From assembly GCF_001695855.1 (NCBI RefSeq), contig NZ_MBSS01000067.1, positions 146,566 through 210,565 of the forward strand: a stretch of 64,000 nt of DNA. Reading direction: 5' to 3'. The translations under genes and the position numbers were made by a program. The notes below the pieces were generated by a model. It was given only the letters and a program-made list of their open reading frames with translations. It ran no database searches and was not told where the DNA came from. This document shows positions 37,602 to 45,169 of the stretch, piece after piece (position 1 is the stretch's first letter; each line of letters starts with the position of its first letter). Origin of the DNA: Ensifer sp. LC163. Its GTDB lineage: Bacteria; Pseudomonadota; Alphaproteobacteria; Rhizobiales; Rhizobiaceae.

Positions 37602-39561
37602 TTACAGCGATGCCTGAAGCCGACCGACCTTGCTGGTAACCCTCGTCTCACGTGCCTCCGGCAAGCCGGAGCCTTTCCGCAGCCCGTCTGTCGCGGACGG
37701 CGAAAATCCTTTCCATTTCAAACGAAACCGCACGATCCTGAGGTCCGACCCGCCCTGCCCGGCACCGGCGACCGAAAACTTCGCTTCGGTCAGCCCGACG
37801 AACCAGAGCCCCTGCGACAGCGCTTCGGCGGCCTCAGCGCCATGGCGGATGGCCGACTGCCCCGACAGCACCGAGATAACCACGAGGCAGCCACCGGTCA
37901 GCGCCGTCATTGCCGTGCGCGGAACGAGCGCAAGGCGGTTTTCGCGCGCGTGCTGGACATGGATGGTGGCAGCGAGCCCCGCATAGATCAGGGCGTTGAT
38001 ACCGGCAAAGATGTAGAAGCCGCGCGCCGTCCCGGCGTCGGAGACGAGCCAAAGCGCAAGGGCAGAGCCGAGCGAAAGCACGAGATAGGGCATCGTGACG
38101 CGCAGCGGCAAGGGCGCCGCCGGCCCGGTTGCCCTTGGGCGTGATGCGGAAGTCGACGAAGGAACCGCTGATGTGATCGCGCAACGCCGCCGCGCAACCG
38201 AGCAGCGACCACGGCCAGCGGGCAAAGAGAAACAGCATGCCCTCCCAGCTGAGCACCCGCGCATCATGCGGGCGGAACGTGCCGGTCGAGCGCCAGAAAT
38301 AGGCAAGCGCGACCAGAACCAGCGACAATGGCGCAAAATGCAGCACGAAGTCGGGATAGGTGGCGGCAACGAAGCTGCGTCCCATGACGAGCGCCATGAT
38401 CGGCATGACGAACATCAGCGCCATAAACAGAGAAAACAGCGGATACCAGAGCTGCGAGAAGACGAACTGGAACTTCAGCCGCATCGGCAGCCGCGGCACA
38501 TAGATCGGCGAATACTTGAGCAGGATCGTCATAAGGCTGCGCGACCACTGGAATTCCTGGATGACGAGATCCGCAAAAGTGGCGGGCCCGTCGCCATGGG
38601 CGATCGCATGCAGGGCATGCACGCCCTTCCAGCCGCCGGCGTTCATCAGGAGCGTCGTCGAATGGTCTTCGGCGAGCTCCGGCCCCAGACCGCCGACCTG
38701 CTTCAGCGCTTTGGTCCGGACCGCATAATGCGAGCCGATGCAAAGCGGCGCCCAGCCGTTGTTGTAGCCCGCCTGCAAGGAGCCGTGGAGGCTAGCTTCG
38801 GCGTGAAGGCGACCACGTGCCGACCAGCTACGCCGCGCGTTGGCATCACAGATGCTCGGCGCCGAGACATAACCGACTTTCGGGTCGTTGAACGGCCGCA
38901 GTACCTCGACGAGATAGGTCGGCTCGGGCACGTGATCGGCGTCGAACTGCGCGACGAAATCGTAACGGTCGTAACCGTAGTGGTCGTAGAAATAGGCGAG
39001 GTTTCCCTCCTTGCAACGGGCGCGCCGCGGCCAGGTGGCGCGATGATAGTCTGCCACCCCCTTGCGCGTCGAAATGAACACGCCCTGCCGCGCGCACCAG
39101 TCGATCGTCTCGGGCGACGGATCCTCGTCCGCCAGCCATACGTCGTAGTCGCAGCCGATCTGGTCGAGCATCGCCAGCAGCGTCTTGCGGACGACAGCGA
39201 AAGGCTCCGACGGCGTCTTGGTCACCACCATGGCGATCCGGCCGGGCGGGATGGCCCGGCCGCTCTTTCCGACGACCTTGGCGCCTGCGAAGATGAAGAT
39301 GAAATAGGCGGGCAGCAGCGTGATCCAGCCAACCACGATCGTAATCATGACGTAGGATGGCCAATCGTTGACATGGGCTGGGTCGAGCCACCAGGCCCAG
39401 AAAAACAGGAATGCCGCCACCCAGGCTGCGATGCCGAAGCCGTTCACAATCCGCATGCGTGTCGAAAAGAGCGCGACGAGCCTAACCGGGGCATCGCTTG
39501 CCGGCGCCGCCGTCAACGCGGCGCTACCGGCGGGATGGGCAGATGAGATCTTGCTCGTCAT
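37602..39561 (-). pseudogene. apsS: ApsS-like GT2 polysaccharide synthase, frameshifted near 38130
   Basis: Membrane-bound family-2 glycosyltransferase of the cellulose-synthase type. From ATG 39561 come two N-terminal helices, then the catalytic motifs LADEDPS, QFDADHVPE (DxD), LAEDHSTT and QEFQWSRS (Q-x-x-R with Ser in place of the usual Trp), followed by membrane helices. The frame is right until FVDFRITPKG near 38136. It then runs into non-homologous Arg/Ala-rich sequence and stops at 37834. The missing C-terminus (ATGPAAPLPLRVTMPYLVLS, a helix, and a soluble tail) continues in another frame to 37602. One extra base or a two-base loss explains it. Either the gene is inactivated or this is a sequencing error. 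The start overlaps the uxe stop as ATGA. Confidence 0.85.
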
Positions 39562-40541
39562 GACCGCACCTCCAGCCCGAAACCGGGGGCAGCCGTTCTG
39601 ATGATGGTTGCGATATCGGACAGCGACGGCCGGAACCTGAGCGTCTGGCGTGCCCAGGCGGTGTCGGCATAAAGCACGGGCGGATCGCCGGCGCGGCGCG
39701 CCAGGAGCTGCACCGGGACCCGCCTGCGGGTGACATGGTGGATGGCATCAATCACCTGCTTGACGGACGTGCCGTGGCCCGAACCGAGATTGGCCTTGAG
39801 CGGGTCGCCGCCGTTACGCAGGTGGTCGACGGCGGCAACATGCGCCTCAGCCAAGTCCATGACGTGAATGTAGTCGCGGATGCAGGTGCCGTCGGGCGTG
39901 TCGTAGTCGTCACCGAAGACGTCGAGCCTGTCGAGCCGGCCGGCTGCGGCCATCAATGCCCGCGGGATCAGGTGGGTCTCCGGGTCGTGCCGCTCGGTCA
40001 ACTGCCCATCGGGATCGGCACCGGCAGCATTGAAGTAGCGCAAGGCGACGGAGCGGAACCCGTAGGCCCGGGCATAGTCGCCAAGCATCAGCTCGACCAT
40101 CAGTTTCGTGCGGCCGTAAGGATTGACCGGAAGCTGGATCGTATCCTCGGTGATCGGCAACCGCGGCGGCACGCCATAGGTCGCGCAGGTGCTGGAAAAG
40201 ACGATGCGCGCCAGCCCCGCCTGCCGGCAGGCCTCCAGCAAGGAAACGCTACCGACGACATTGTTGCGATAGCACTTTCCGGGATCCTCTACCGATTCTC
40301 CGACATAGGCGGAGGCGGCGAAGTGAATCAGGCACTCGGGCTTGAAGGTCTGGATCGCCTCCATGATCCGTCCCGTGTCTTCGAGCCCGCCCTCGACCAG
40401 CGGCCCCCAGCGGACATTGGTCCGGTGTCCCGTCGACAGATTGTCGTAGACGACCGGCAGGATGCCGGCCTCAGCGAGGCGTTTGCAGGTATGGCTGCCT
40501 ATGAAGCCGGCTCCGCCGGTGACAAGAACGACGCGCGACAT
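39558..40541 (-). CDS. uxe: UDP-sugar 4-epimerase (GalE family; Uxe-like)
   Basis: Short-chain-dehydrogenase-fold epimerase of 327 residues. NAD-binding VLVTGGAGFIGSHTCKRLAEAG, catalytic Ser-Thr in VFSSTCATYG and Tyr-x3-Lys in YGRTKLMVE are intact. Next to a UDP-xylose synthase and the polysaccharide synthase, it most likely converts UDP-xylose to UDP-arabinose, as described for the S. meliloti homologue, which also handles UDP-glucose/galactose. ATG 40541 has GAGGCGG upstream; the frame to 40604 is not needed. One base separates it from uxs1. Confidence 0.88.
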   Translation of the reverse strand: MSRVVLVTGGAGFIGSHTCKRLAEAGILPVVYDNLSTGHRTNVRWGPLVEGGLEDTGRIMEAIQTFKPECLIHFAASAYVGESVEDPGKCYRNNVVGSVSLLEACRQAGLARIVFSSTCATYGVPPRLPITEDTIQLPVNPYGRTKLMVELMLGDYARAYGFRSVALRYFNAAGADPDGQLTERHDPETHLIPRALMAAAGRLDRLDVFGDDYDTPDGTCIRDYIHVMDLAEAHVAAVDHLRNGGDPLKANLGSGHGTSVKQVIDAIHHVTRRRVPVQLLARRAGDPPVLYADTAWARQTLRFRPSLSDIATIIRTAAPGFGLEVRS

Positions 40542-40542
40542 A

Positions 40543-41583
40543 TCATACCGCCTCTCCCGCCGCGGCGAGATCTGACCTACCCACGCAGCGATCGAAATAG
40601 GCAATGGCGCGTTGAAGCCCTTCGCGCAGCGCGACCTTGGGTTCCCAGCCGAGCTCGGCCATGGCCTGGGAAATGTCCGGTCGACGTTGGCGCGGATCGT
40701 CGACGGCTGCCGCGCGGTGTACGATGCGCGAGCCCGAGCCGGTCATCGAGCGGACCATCTCGGCAAGTTCGAGAACCGTGAACTCGCCCGGGTTTCCGAG
40801 GTTGATCGGACCGATGCAACCGTCGTCCGAGACCGACAACCGAATGAAGCCCTCGATGAGATCGTCGACATAACAGAAGGAGCGCGTCTGCTGACCATCA
40901 CCGTAGATCGTCAGATCCTTGCCGAGCAGCGCCTGCACCACGAAATTCGAGATGACGCGTCCGTCGTCGGGGCGCATGCGCGGCCCATAGGTGTTGAAGA
41001 TCCGCGCGACCTTCGTCTTCACCCCGTAGGTGCGATGATAGTCGAAGAAGAGTGTCTCGGCCGATCGCTTGCCCTCATCGTAGCAGGCGCGCGGCCCGAT
41101 GGGGTTGACGTTGCCGAAGTAGCTCTCGCGCTGCGGGCTGTGCAGCGGATCGCCGTAGACCTCCGAGGTGGAGGATTGCACGACCGTGGCCCCGGTGGCA
41201 CGGGCGTTCTCCAGCACGTTCATCGCGCCGAGCACGTTGGTCATCAACGTTCCCACCGGGTCGGCCTGGTAGTCCGGCGGAGACGCCGGCGAAGCGAAAT
41301 TGAAGATGACGTCGACGTCGAAAAGGAAAGGCTTGCGGACGTCGTGCTCGACGATGTGGAAGCGGCTTATCTCGTTGAGATGGGAAAGGTTTTCTCGCCG
41401 ACCGGTCGAGAAATTGTCGAGGCAGACAACGCTGTGCCCCAGAGAAAGAAGTCTTTCGCAAAGATGTGACCCGAGAAATCCGCCGCCTCCGGTCACCAGT
41501 ATTCGCTTGGGTATGCCTGCTACTTTCTTCAGAAAATCCTGTCTGCCGACAACCGGCAGCTCACCACGACCGACCTTACGCAT
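40543..41583 (-). CDS. uxs1: UDP-glucuronate decarboxylase (UDP-xylose synthase)
   Basis: A 346-residue NAD-dependent decarboxylase making UDP-xylose from UDP-glucuronate. The nucleotide motif [23 protein letters not shown], the UXS-typical [17 protein letters not shown], catalytic [10 protein letters not shown] and YDEGKRSAE, and [17 protein letters not shown] are all present. ATG 41583 has GGAGG eight bases upstream; an in-frame ATG at 41607 is less likely. First gene of the aps-like operon, behind a TATAAT with no matching -35. Confidence 0.92.
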   Translation of the reverse strand: MRKVGRGELPVVGRQDFLKKVAGIPKRILVTGGGGFLGSHLCERLLSLGHSVVCLDNFSTGRRENLSHLNEISRFHIVEHDVRKPFLFDVDVIFNFASPASPPDYQADPVGTLMTNVLGAMNVLENARATGATVVQSSTSEVYGDPLHSPQRESYFGNVNPIGPRACYDEGKRSAETLFFDYHRTYGVKTKVARIFNTYGPRMRPDDGRVISNFVVQALLGKDLTIYGDGQQTRSFCYVDDLIEGFIRLSVSDDGCIGPINLGNPGEFTVLELAEMVRSMTGSGSRIVHRAAAVDDPRQRRPDISQAMAELGWEPKVALREGLQRAIAYFDRCVGRSDLAAAGEAV

Positions 41584-41598
41584 TACACACCTCCAATT

Positions 41599-41604
41599 AT
41601 TATA
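41599..41604 (-). promoter_or_regulatory. Candidate -10 box of the uxs1 operon
   Basis: TATAAT on the minus strand, 16 bases upstream of the uxs1 ATG. No good -35 sits 16-18 bases further upstream, which fits a promoter that needs an activator; in S. meliloti this operon is activated by the c-di-GMP-binding AraC protein CuxR. The start of transcription would fall within the ribosome-binding site region, so a more distal promoter is also possible. Confidence 0.4.
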
Positions 41605-41607
41605 CAC

Positions 41608-42247
41608 ACCATTAAATCTGGTGATTGGAGACGAGTCGTGGCTGAAAACTACAATAAGGAAACCTTCTTTATTAAGGATTCAAAACACAACCCGACATTA
41701 TAAAAACAAGAGACAGAAGAACCACGAATTCCTCTGAATGATTTACAATATTAGATATTTATCAAATAATTAATCCGCAGTCAACGTTGTAATTAAGCGA
41801 TAAATATAACATACACCAATCAACAAAGTTATAATTCGTAATATTTCATCTAGTAGACACAAATAAATTAGCAGACAGCCGAAAGTATATTAAGGGCGCG
41901 CAACAGATATAGCTATTTAAATTAAGATATACGTATCAAACTACCGGCATTACATTAAAGTGTATATACTCCTTAAGGCCGCCATTTGGCCTCAATACCA
42001 TACCGGACCTACGCCATACGGTCGTGCTTTCCTGCACGCCTGTCGGCAACACACGATGCGTGCAGCCTCGCTACGCTATGCGCGGCCAACACAAATTCAC
42101 GGCGGTCACCAAAGCCACCACCACAAAAGGTCACGGTAGACGCCGGAGCGTTTTGGGAAGGAGACACTCTACCCCCGCACCTATCGACACCCAAATTCGT
42201 CGATAGGCGACAAGCGGCGGAAGCGGCACTCCCGGCGCATCACGACA
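41608..42247. other. AT-rich non-coding region upstream of uxs1
   Basis: About 640 bases with no credible gene. The segment 41630-41980 is strikingly AT-rich for this genome, with runs such as 'aaataattaat' and 'attaaattaag'. That is typical of silenced or regulator-rich promoter DNA. From 42000 on the composition returns towards average. In S. meliloti an araC-like gene (cuxR) sits here; no such frame is present in this window. Confidence 0.6.
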
Positions 42248-43045
42248 TCAATTTTTCCAGCGCGAAGAAAACGGTCCTGCCGCGTGTTCGTCCGCATCGG
42301 TGGTAAAATAGCGCGATGCCGCCTCGGTGCGGTTTCGCACATTCATCTTCTTATAGATGTTGCGAACGTGAACTTTCACGGTGTTTTCCGACAATCCAAG
42401 ACGATCGGCGATGATCTTGTTCTGGGTGCCCATGCAGATCAGGTCGAGGATCTGCACTTCGCGGGTCGTCAACCCACCCAGGCTGGCGTCTCGCCGGCGC
42501 TTTCCCGCATTGGCATAGGCGACCGCATCGGGCATCTCCGCCTGCCGGCCATAAAGCTTGGCCGGAGCAAAGGGGTCCGTCGACAGCCGTCGCAGCAATG
42601 CGGCTGGGAAATGCTCGCCACCCTTCATCAGCAGGTCGATCGCCGCAAGGCAGACATCGAGATGCAGATTGAGGGGAAGAACGCCATGGATCAACCGCTC
42701 CTCAACAAAACCGGCGATCGACGGATCAAGCTCTTCTGCATTGTCCACCACCAGCCCGATCGAGGCCTTGGGGTGGAATTCGTGAATGGTCCGCAGGATC
42801 GTGGGAAATGTCTTAGCAGACATGCGGTAGAGCATGATCAGCGTCACATCGACGAGATTGCCGTCGAGCAGATTGTCGGGATCGGAAAGGCTTACGACGT
42901 CATGCCCGGGAAACCGCGAACCGACCGCCTGCATAAGGCACTCGGCAAACAGGTCGATCTTGGCAAGCATGACAATCTTTTTCTTTTGCGACAAAGCTTT
43001 GTTGTTGTCTTCAAAATCGCCCACGTTGGAGCCTTCAGGATGCAT
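42248..43045 (-). CDS. LuxR/FixJ-type regulator with degenerate receiver domain
   Basis: A 265-residue protein. The C-terminal HTH is canonical: GGLTTREVQILDLICMGTQN, then LGLSENTVKVHVRNIYKKM. The N-terminal half resembles a response-regulator fold but lacks the phosphoacceptor: the strand that should end in Asp reads VTLIMLYRM. It is probably not phosphorylated, and could respond to a ligand or be controlled by expression. AAGGAGG seven bases before ATG 43045 (MHPEGSNVG) decides the start; the ATG at 43129 has no such site. It lies between AT-rich regions, downstream-facing toward the aps operon and back-to-back with the secretion locus. Either could be its target. Confidence 0.88.
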   Translation of the reverse strand: MHPEGSNVGDFEDNNKALSQKKKIVMLAKIDLFAECLMQAVGSRFPGHDVVSLSDPDNLLDGNLVDVTLIMLYRMSAKTFPTILRTIHEFHPKASIGLVVDNAEELDPSIAGFVEERLIHGVLPLNLHLDVCLAAIDLLMKGGEHFPAALLRRLSTDPFAPAKLYGRQAEMPDAVAYANAGKRRRDASLGGLTTREVQILDLICMGTQNKIIADRLGLSENTVKVHVRNIYKKMNVRNRTEAASRYFTTDADEHAAGPFSSRWKN

Positions 43046-44030
43046 TACGCCCTCCTTGGGTTTCCCATTTATTCTTATGGGTGCGCCAGCCTGACTTGGA
43101 GTTACGCCCATCTCAGCAAATTTATTCATAGCCAGTGAAATAGCGCGAACTCACCCCACAGACGGAAAATTCGCGCTAGCTAATGTATCGTAAAGGCAAA
43201 AGGGGTGAAACAACCCAAAAGGATTAGAAGCCCCCTGGAATCCTCCTTAAATCGTTCTAAATCGAACCATCTTTGGGGTATTCGTTAATCAAATATTCAA
43301 CAACACCGCCCCAGAATGATCGAATCTACCCTCAGCCTAGACAATACGGCCGCTCCGCCTCATCCGTTTCCATCACTGGGGACGGCGCGGACACCCTCCG
43401 CTGGGTCGATATAAGCCGTCAGCAATAGCTTCCGATCTAATCGGGCTACGGTAAAATACCTAACAATACTTCCTAGTAGCTATCATCGGGGTGACATCAT
43501 CCCACTCGATGGGGCACCTGACAAGCAGGCCGACGCCTGAAAGCGCTGCTGATGTACTAGGTCCAAAACGCCACCAGATGCCGATTCATAAAACTTAACA
43601 AAGTCTTGCCGATCTCGGAAACCTGTCAAACAGCGCGGAATTCGCCCAAAAAAGGGCCTTCTAGCTCCAATTGGTGTCTATCGTCGCGCTGCGTTCGGAG
43701 CCACACTTCAGCTATCGCACTCGAGTTTCGTGTGATCCGAGCCTGGTGAATGTGTGTGCGTTCAGGCTCGCGGCCCGTGTGAATGCGTAAGCGTAACAAT
43801 GCGTATGCCAGTATTTTAAGACAAGAGCATTATCACACGTAATGATTGAGTGCAGGGATATGCCTGCCGCCAAGATATACTCAAAATAACACTGAAATAT
43901 ATCGAAACCCAACAGATGAATATCCCGCGGGAGCATCATCTGAATTTCAAGAAAAGAGCCAGCTCCGGATGAAAACCCCATAAAAGATGTAGGGGTTTCG
44001 GTGCTGGCTCCTTCTCAGGAGGAGAACCAC
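43046..44030. other. Nearly 1 kb of non-coding DNA upstream of the Asp/Asn-rich protein gene
   Basis: No frame here has coding character; an 89-codon minus-strand frame at 43712-43981 has no ribosome-binding site or family likeness. The region contains an inverted repeat CGAGCCTG/CAGGCTCG (43738-43770, 17-base loop) and ends in a long leader hairpin before the 44031 gene. It probably holds promoters for the divergent regulator and for the secretion locus, and could also host a small RNA. Confidence 0.55.
43956..44010 (+). promoter_or_regulatory. Long leader hairpin before the Asp/Asn-rich protein gene
   Basis: Outer stem GAGCCAGC (43956-43963) / GCTGGCTC (44003-44010) and inner stem AAACCCC (43973-43979) / GGGGTTT (43992-43998), with an AU-rich loop. 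It ends ten bases before the GGAGGAG ribosome-binding site at 44018-44024. Likely an mRNA-stabilising or translation-controlling element; no T-run follows that would make it a terminator. Confidence 0.7.
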
Positions 44031-45011
44031 ATGTCCGCACTTCTCGACGATAGCATCAAAGCCGATGATGATCTGAAAGTCGGTGCTCTCGCCGATGGGC
44101 TGGCAACCAGTGCCGCCAATGATCTGAAGGTTGACGATGGCTCAACGAGCAATGTTGGCATTGCCAACGGCAACGACCGCAACAATTACAGCGACAGTTC
44201 GCAGGACAACGATACCCACATCAAGACGGATATCGACACCGATATCAAGACCGAAGCCAATGAAAACGGCGACAACCGCAACAATTATACCGACAGCTCG
44301 ACCGACTACGACTACGATTACAAAGACAACAGCAAGGTCGAAACCGACATCGACCAGAAGAACAATGGCGATAACCGCGACAATTCCTATGACTGGGATT
44401 ACGACAGCAAGGTCACCACCAAGACCGACATCGACACTGACATAAAGACCGAAGCCAACGAAAACGGCGACAACCGCAACAACTATTCGTCATCCGACAA
44501 CGACATCATCACCAAATCGGACGACGACTTTGCGACGCTCAAGGACGTCAAGGACTTCGGCAATCTCGGCATCGCCGGTGGGGATCTCGCCTTCAATATC
44601 GGCGACGACTTCTCGTTCAACCTGAATGTCGACCACATCCTCAACAAGTCGCTCGAAGGCGCCGGCAACGACACCGGCTTCAGCGTGGTCCAGGCCAACA
44701 ATCTTGCCGATCAGGATCAGGCCTACGACATCAAGATGAACAACAGCGGTGCCACCAACGACCTGCGCGCAGACGGCGGGCATTCGGACGGCGGCGACGG
44801 CCTGAACTTCGACACCAAGTCGGATTGGGACCTCAAGGCCGGCGACGGTATCAATGGCAGCACAACGTCTGACTCTTCGGCTGTCCTGGCAAATTCCGGC
44901 TTCCATCAGGAAATCGTCCAGGGCGCGAACCTCGTCAGCAACACCGTCGATTCGAGCGTCATCGGCGGCAATTCGCACACCACAGATGCCGGTCACGACG
45001 CCGACAGCTGA
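44031..45011 (+). CDS. Asp/Asn-rich repeat protein, probable secreted substrate
   Basis: A 326-residue, very acidic protein without cysteine or membrane segment. The central part (about 40-165) is built of near-repeats: DIDTDIKTEANENGDNRNNY occurs twice and a shorter GDNRDNSYDWDYD once. It has no Sec signal peptide. The C-terminal third (EIVQGANLVSNTVDSSVIGGN) resembles the GGN-V-x-N repeat of the neighbouring 720-residue protein. No family was recognised. Next to a type I exporter, it is probably a surface or matrix protein that may fold on binding Ca2+. A strong GGAGGAG at ATG 44031 and a stable leader suggest high expression. Confidence 0.8.
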   Translation: MSALLDDSIKADDDLKVGALADGLATSAANDLKVDDGSTSNVGIANGNDRNNYSDSSQDNDTHIKTDIDTDIKTEANENGDNRNNYTDSSTDYDYDYKDNSKVETDIDQKNNGDNRDNSYDWDYDSKVTTKTDIDTDIKTEANENGDNRNNYSSSDNDIITKSDDDFATLKDVKDFGNLGIAGGDLAFNIGDDFSFNLNVDHILNKSLEGAGNDTGFSVVQANNLADQDQAYDIKMNNSGATNDLRADGGHSDGGDGLNFDTKSDWDLKAGDGINGSTTSDSSAVLANSGFHQEIVQGANLVSNTVDSSVIGGNSHTTDAGHDADS

Positions 45012-45032
45012 TCGATCCATTTCACAAGAGAA

Positions 45033-45064
45033 GACCGCACCGGCCCTGCGCGGCCGGTGCGGTC
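45033..45064 (+). terminator. 13-bp GC-rich hairpin after the Asp/Asn-rich gene
   Basis: GACCGCACCGGCC / GGCCGGTGCGGTC, perfectly paired, six-base loop, 22 bases after the stop. No T-tract follows, so it may be a partial terminator or a processing/stability element. It would let the first gene be expressed much more than the secretion genes downstream. Confidence 0.65.
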
Positions 45065-45169
45065 GCGGAAACTTGATTTCGGATCGGTTCGTTTCTTTTT
45101 ACCGGGGCATTCCTGTCTAAGCCCGCCGAAGTCTCCCTTTGATGCGGAAAAAAGGGAAGGATCGGGACG

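Noticed and set aside
43712..43981. 89-codon minus-strand frame in the large non-coding region
   Set aside because: No ribosome-binding site, no family likeness, and it ends inside the leader hairpin of the next gene.
45033..45064. Classical rho-independent terminator
   Set aside because: The stem is perfect but no T-tract follows, so I list it as a partial terminator or processing element only.
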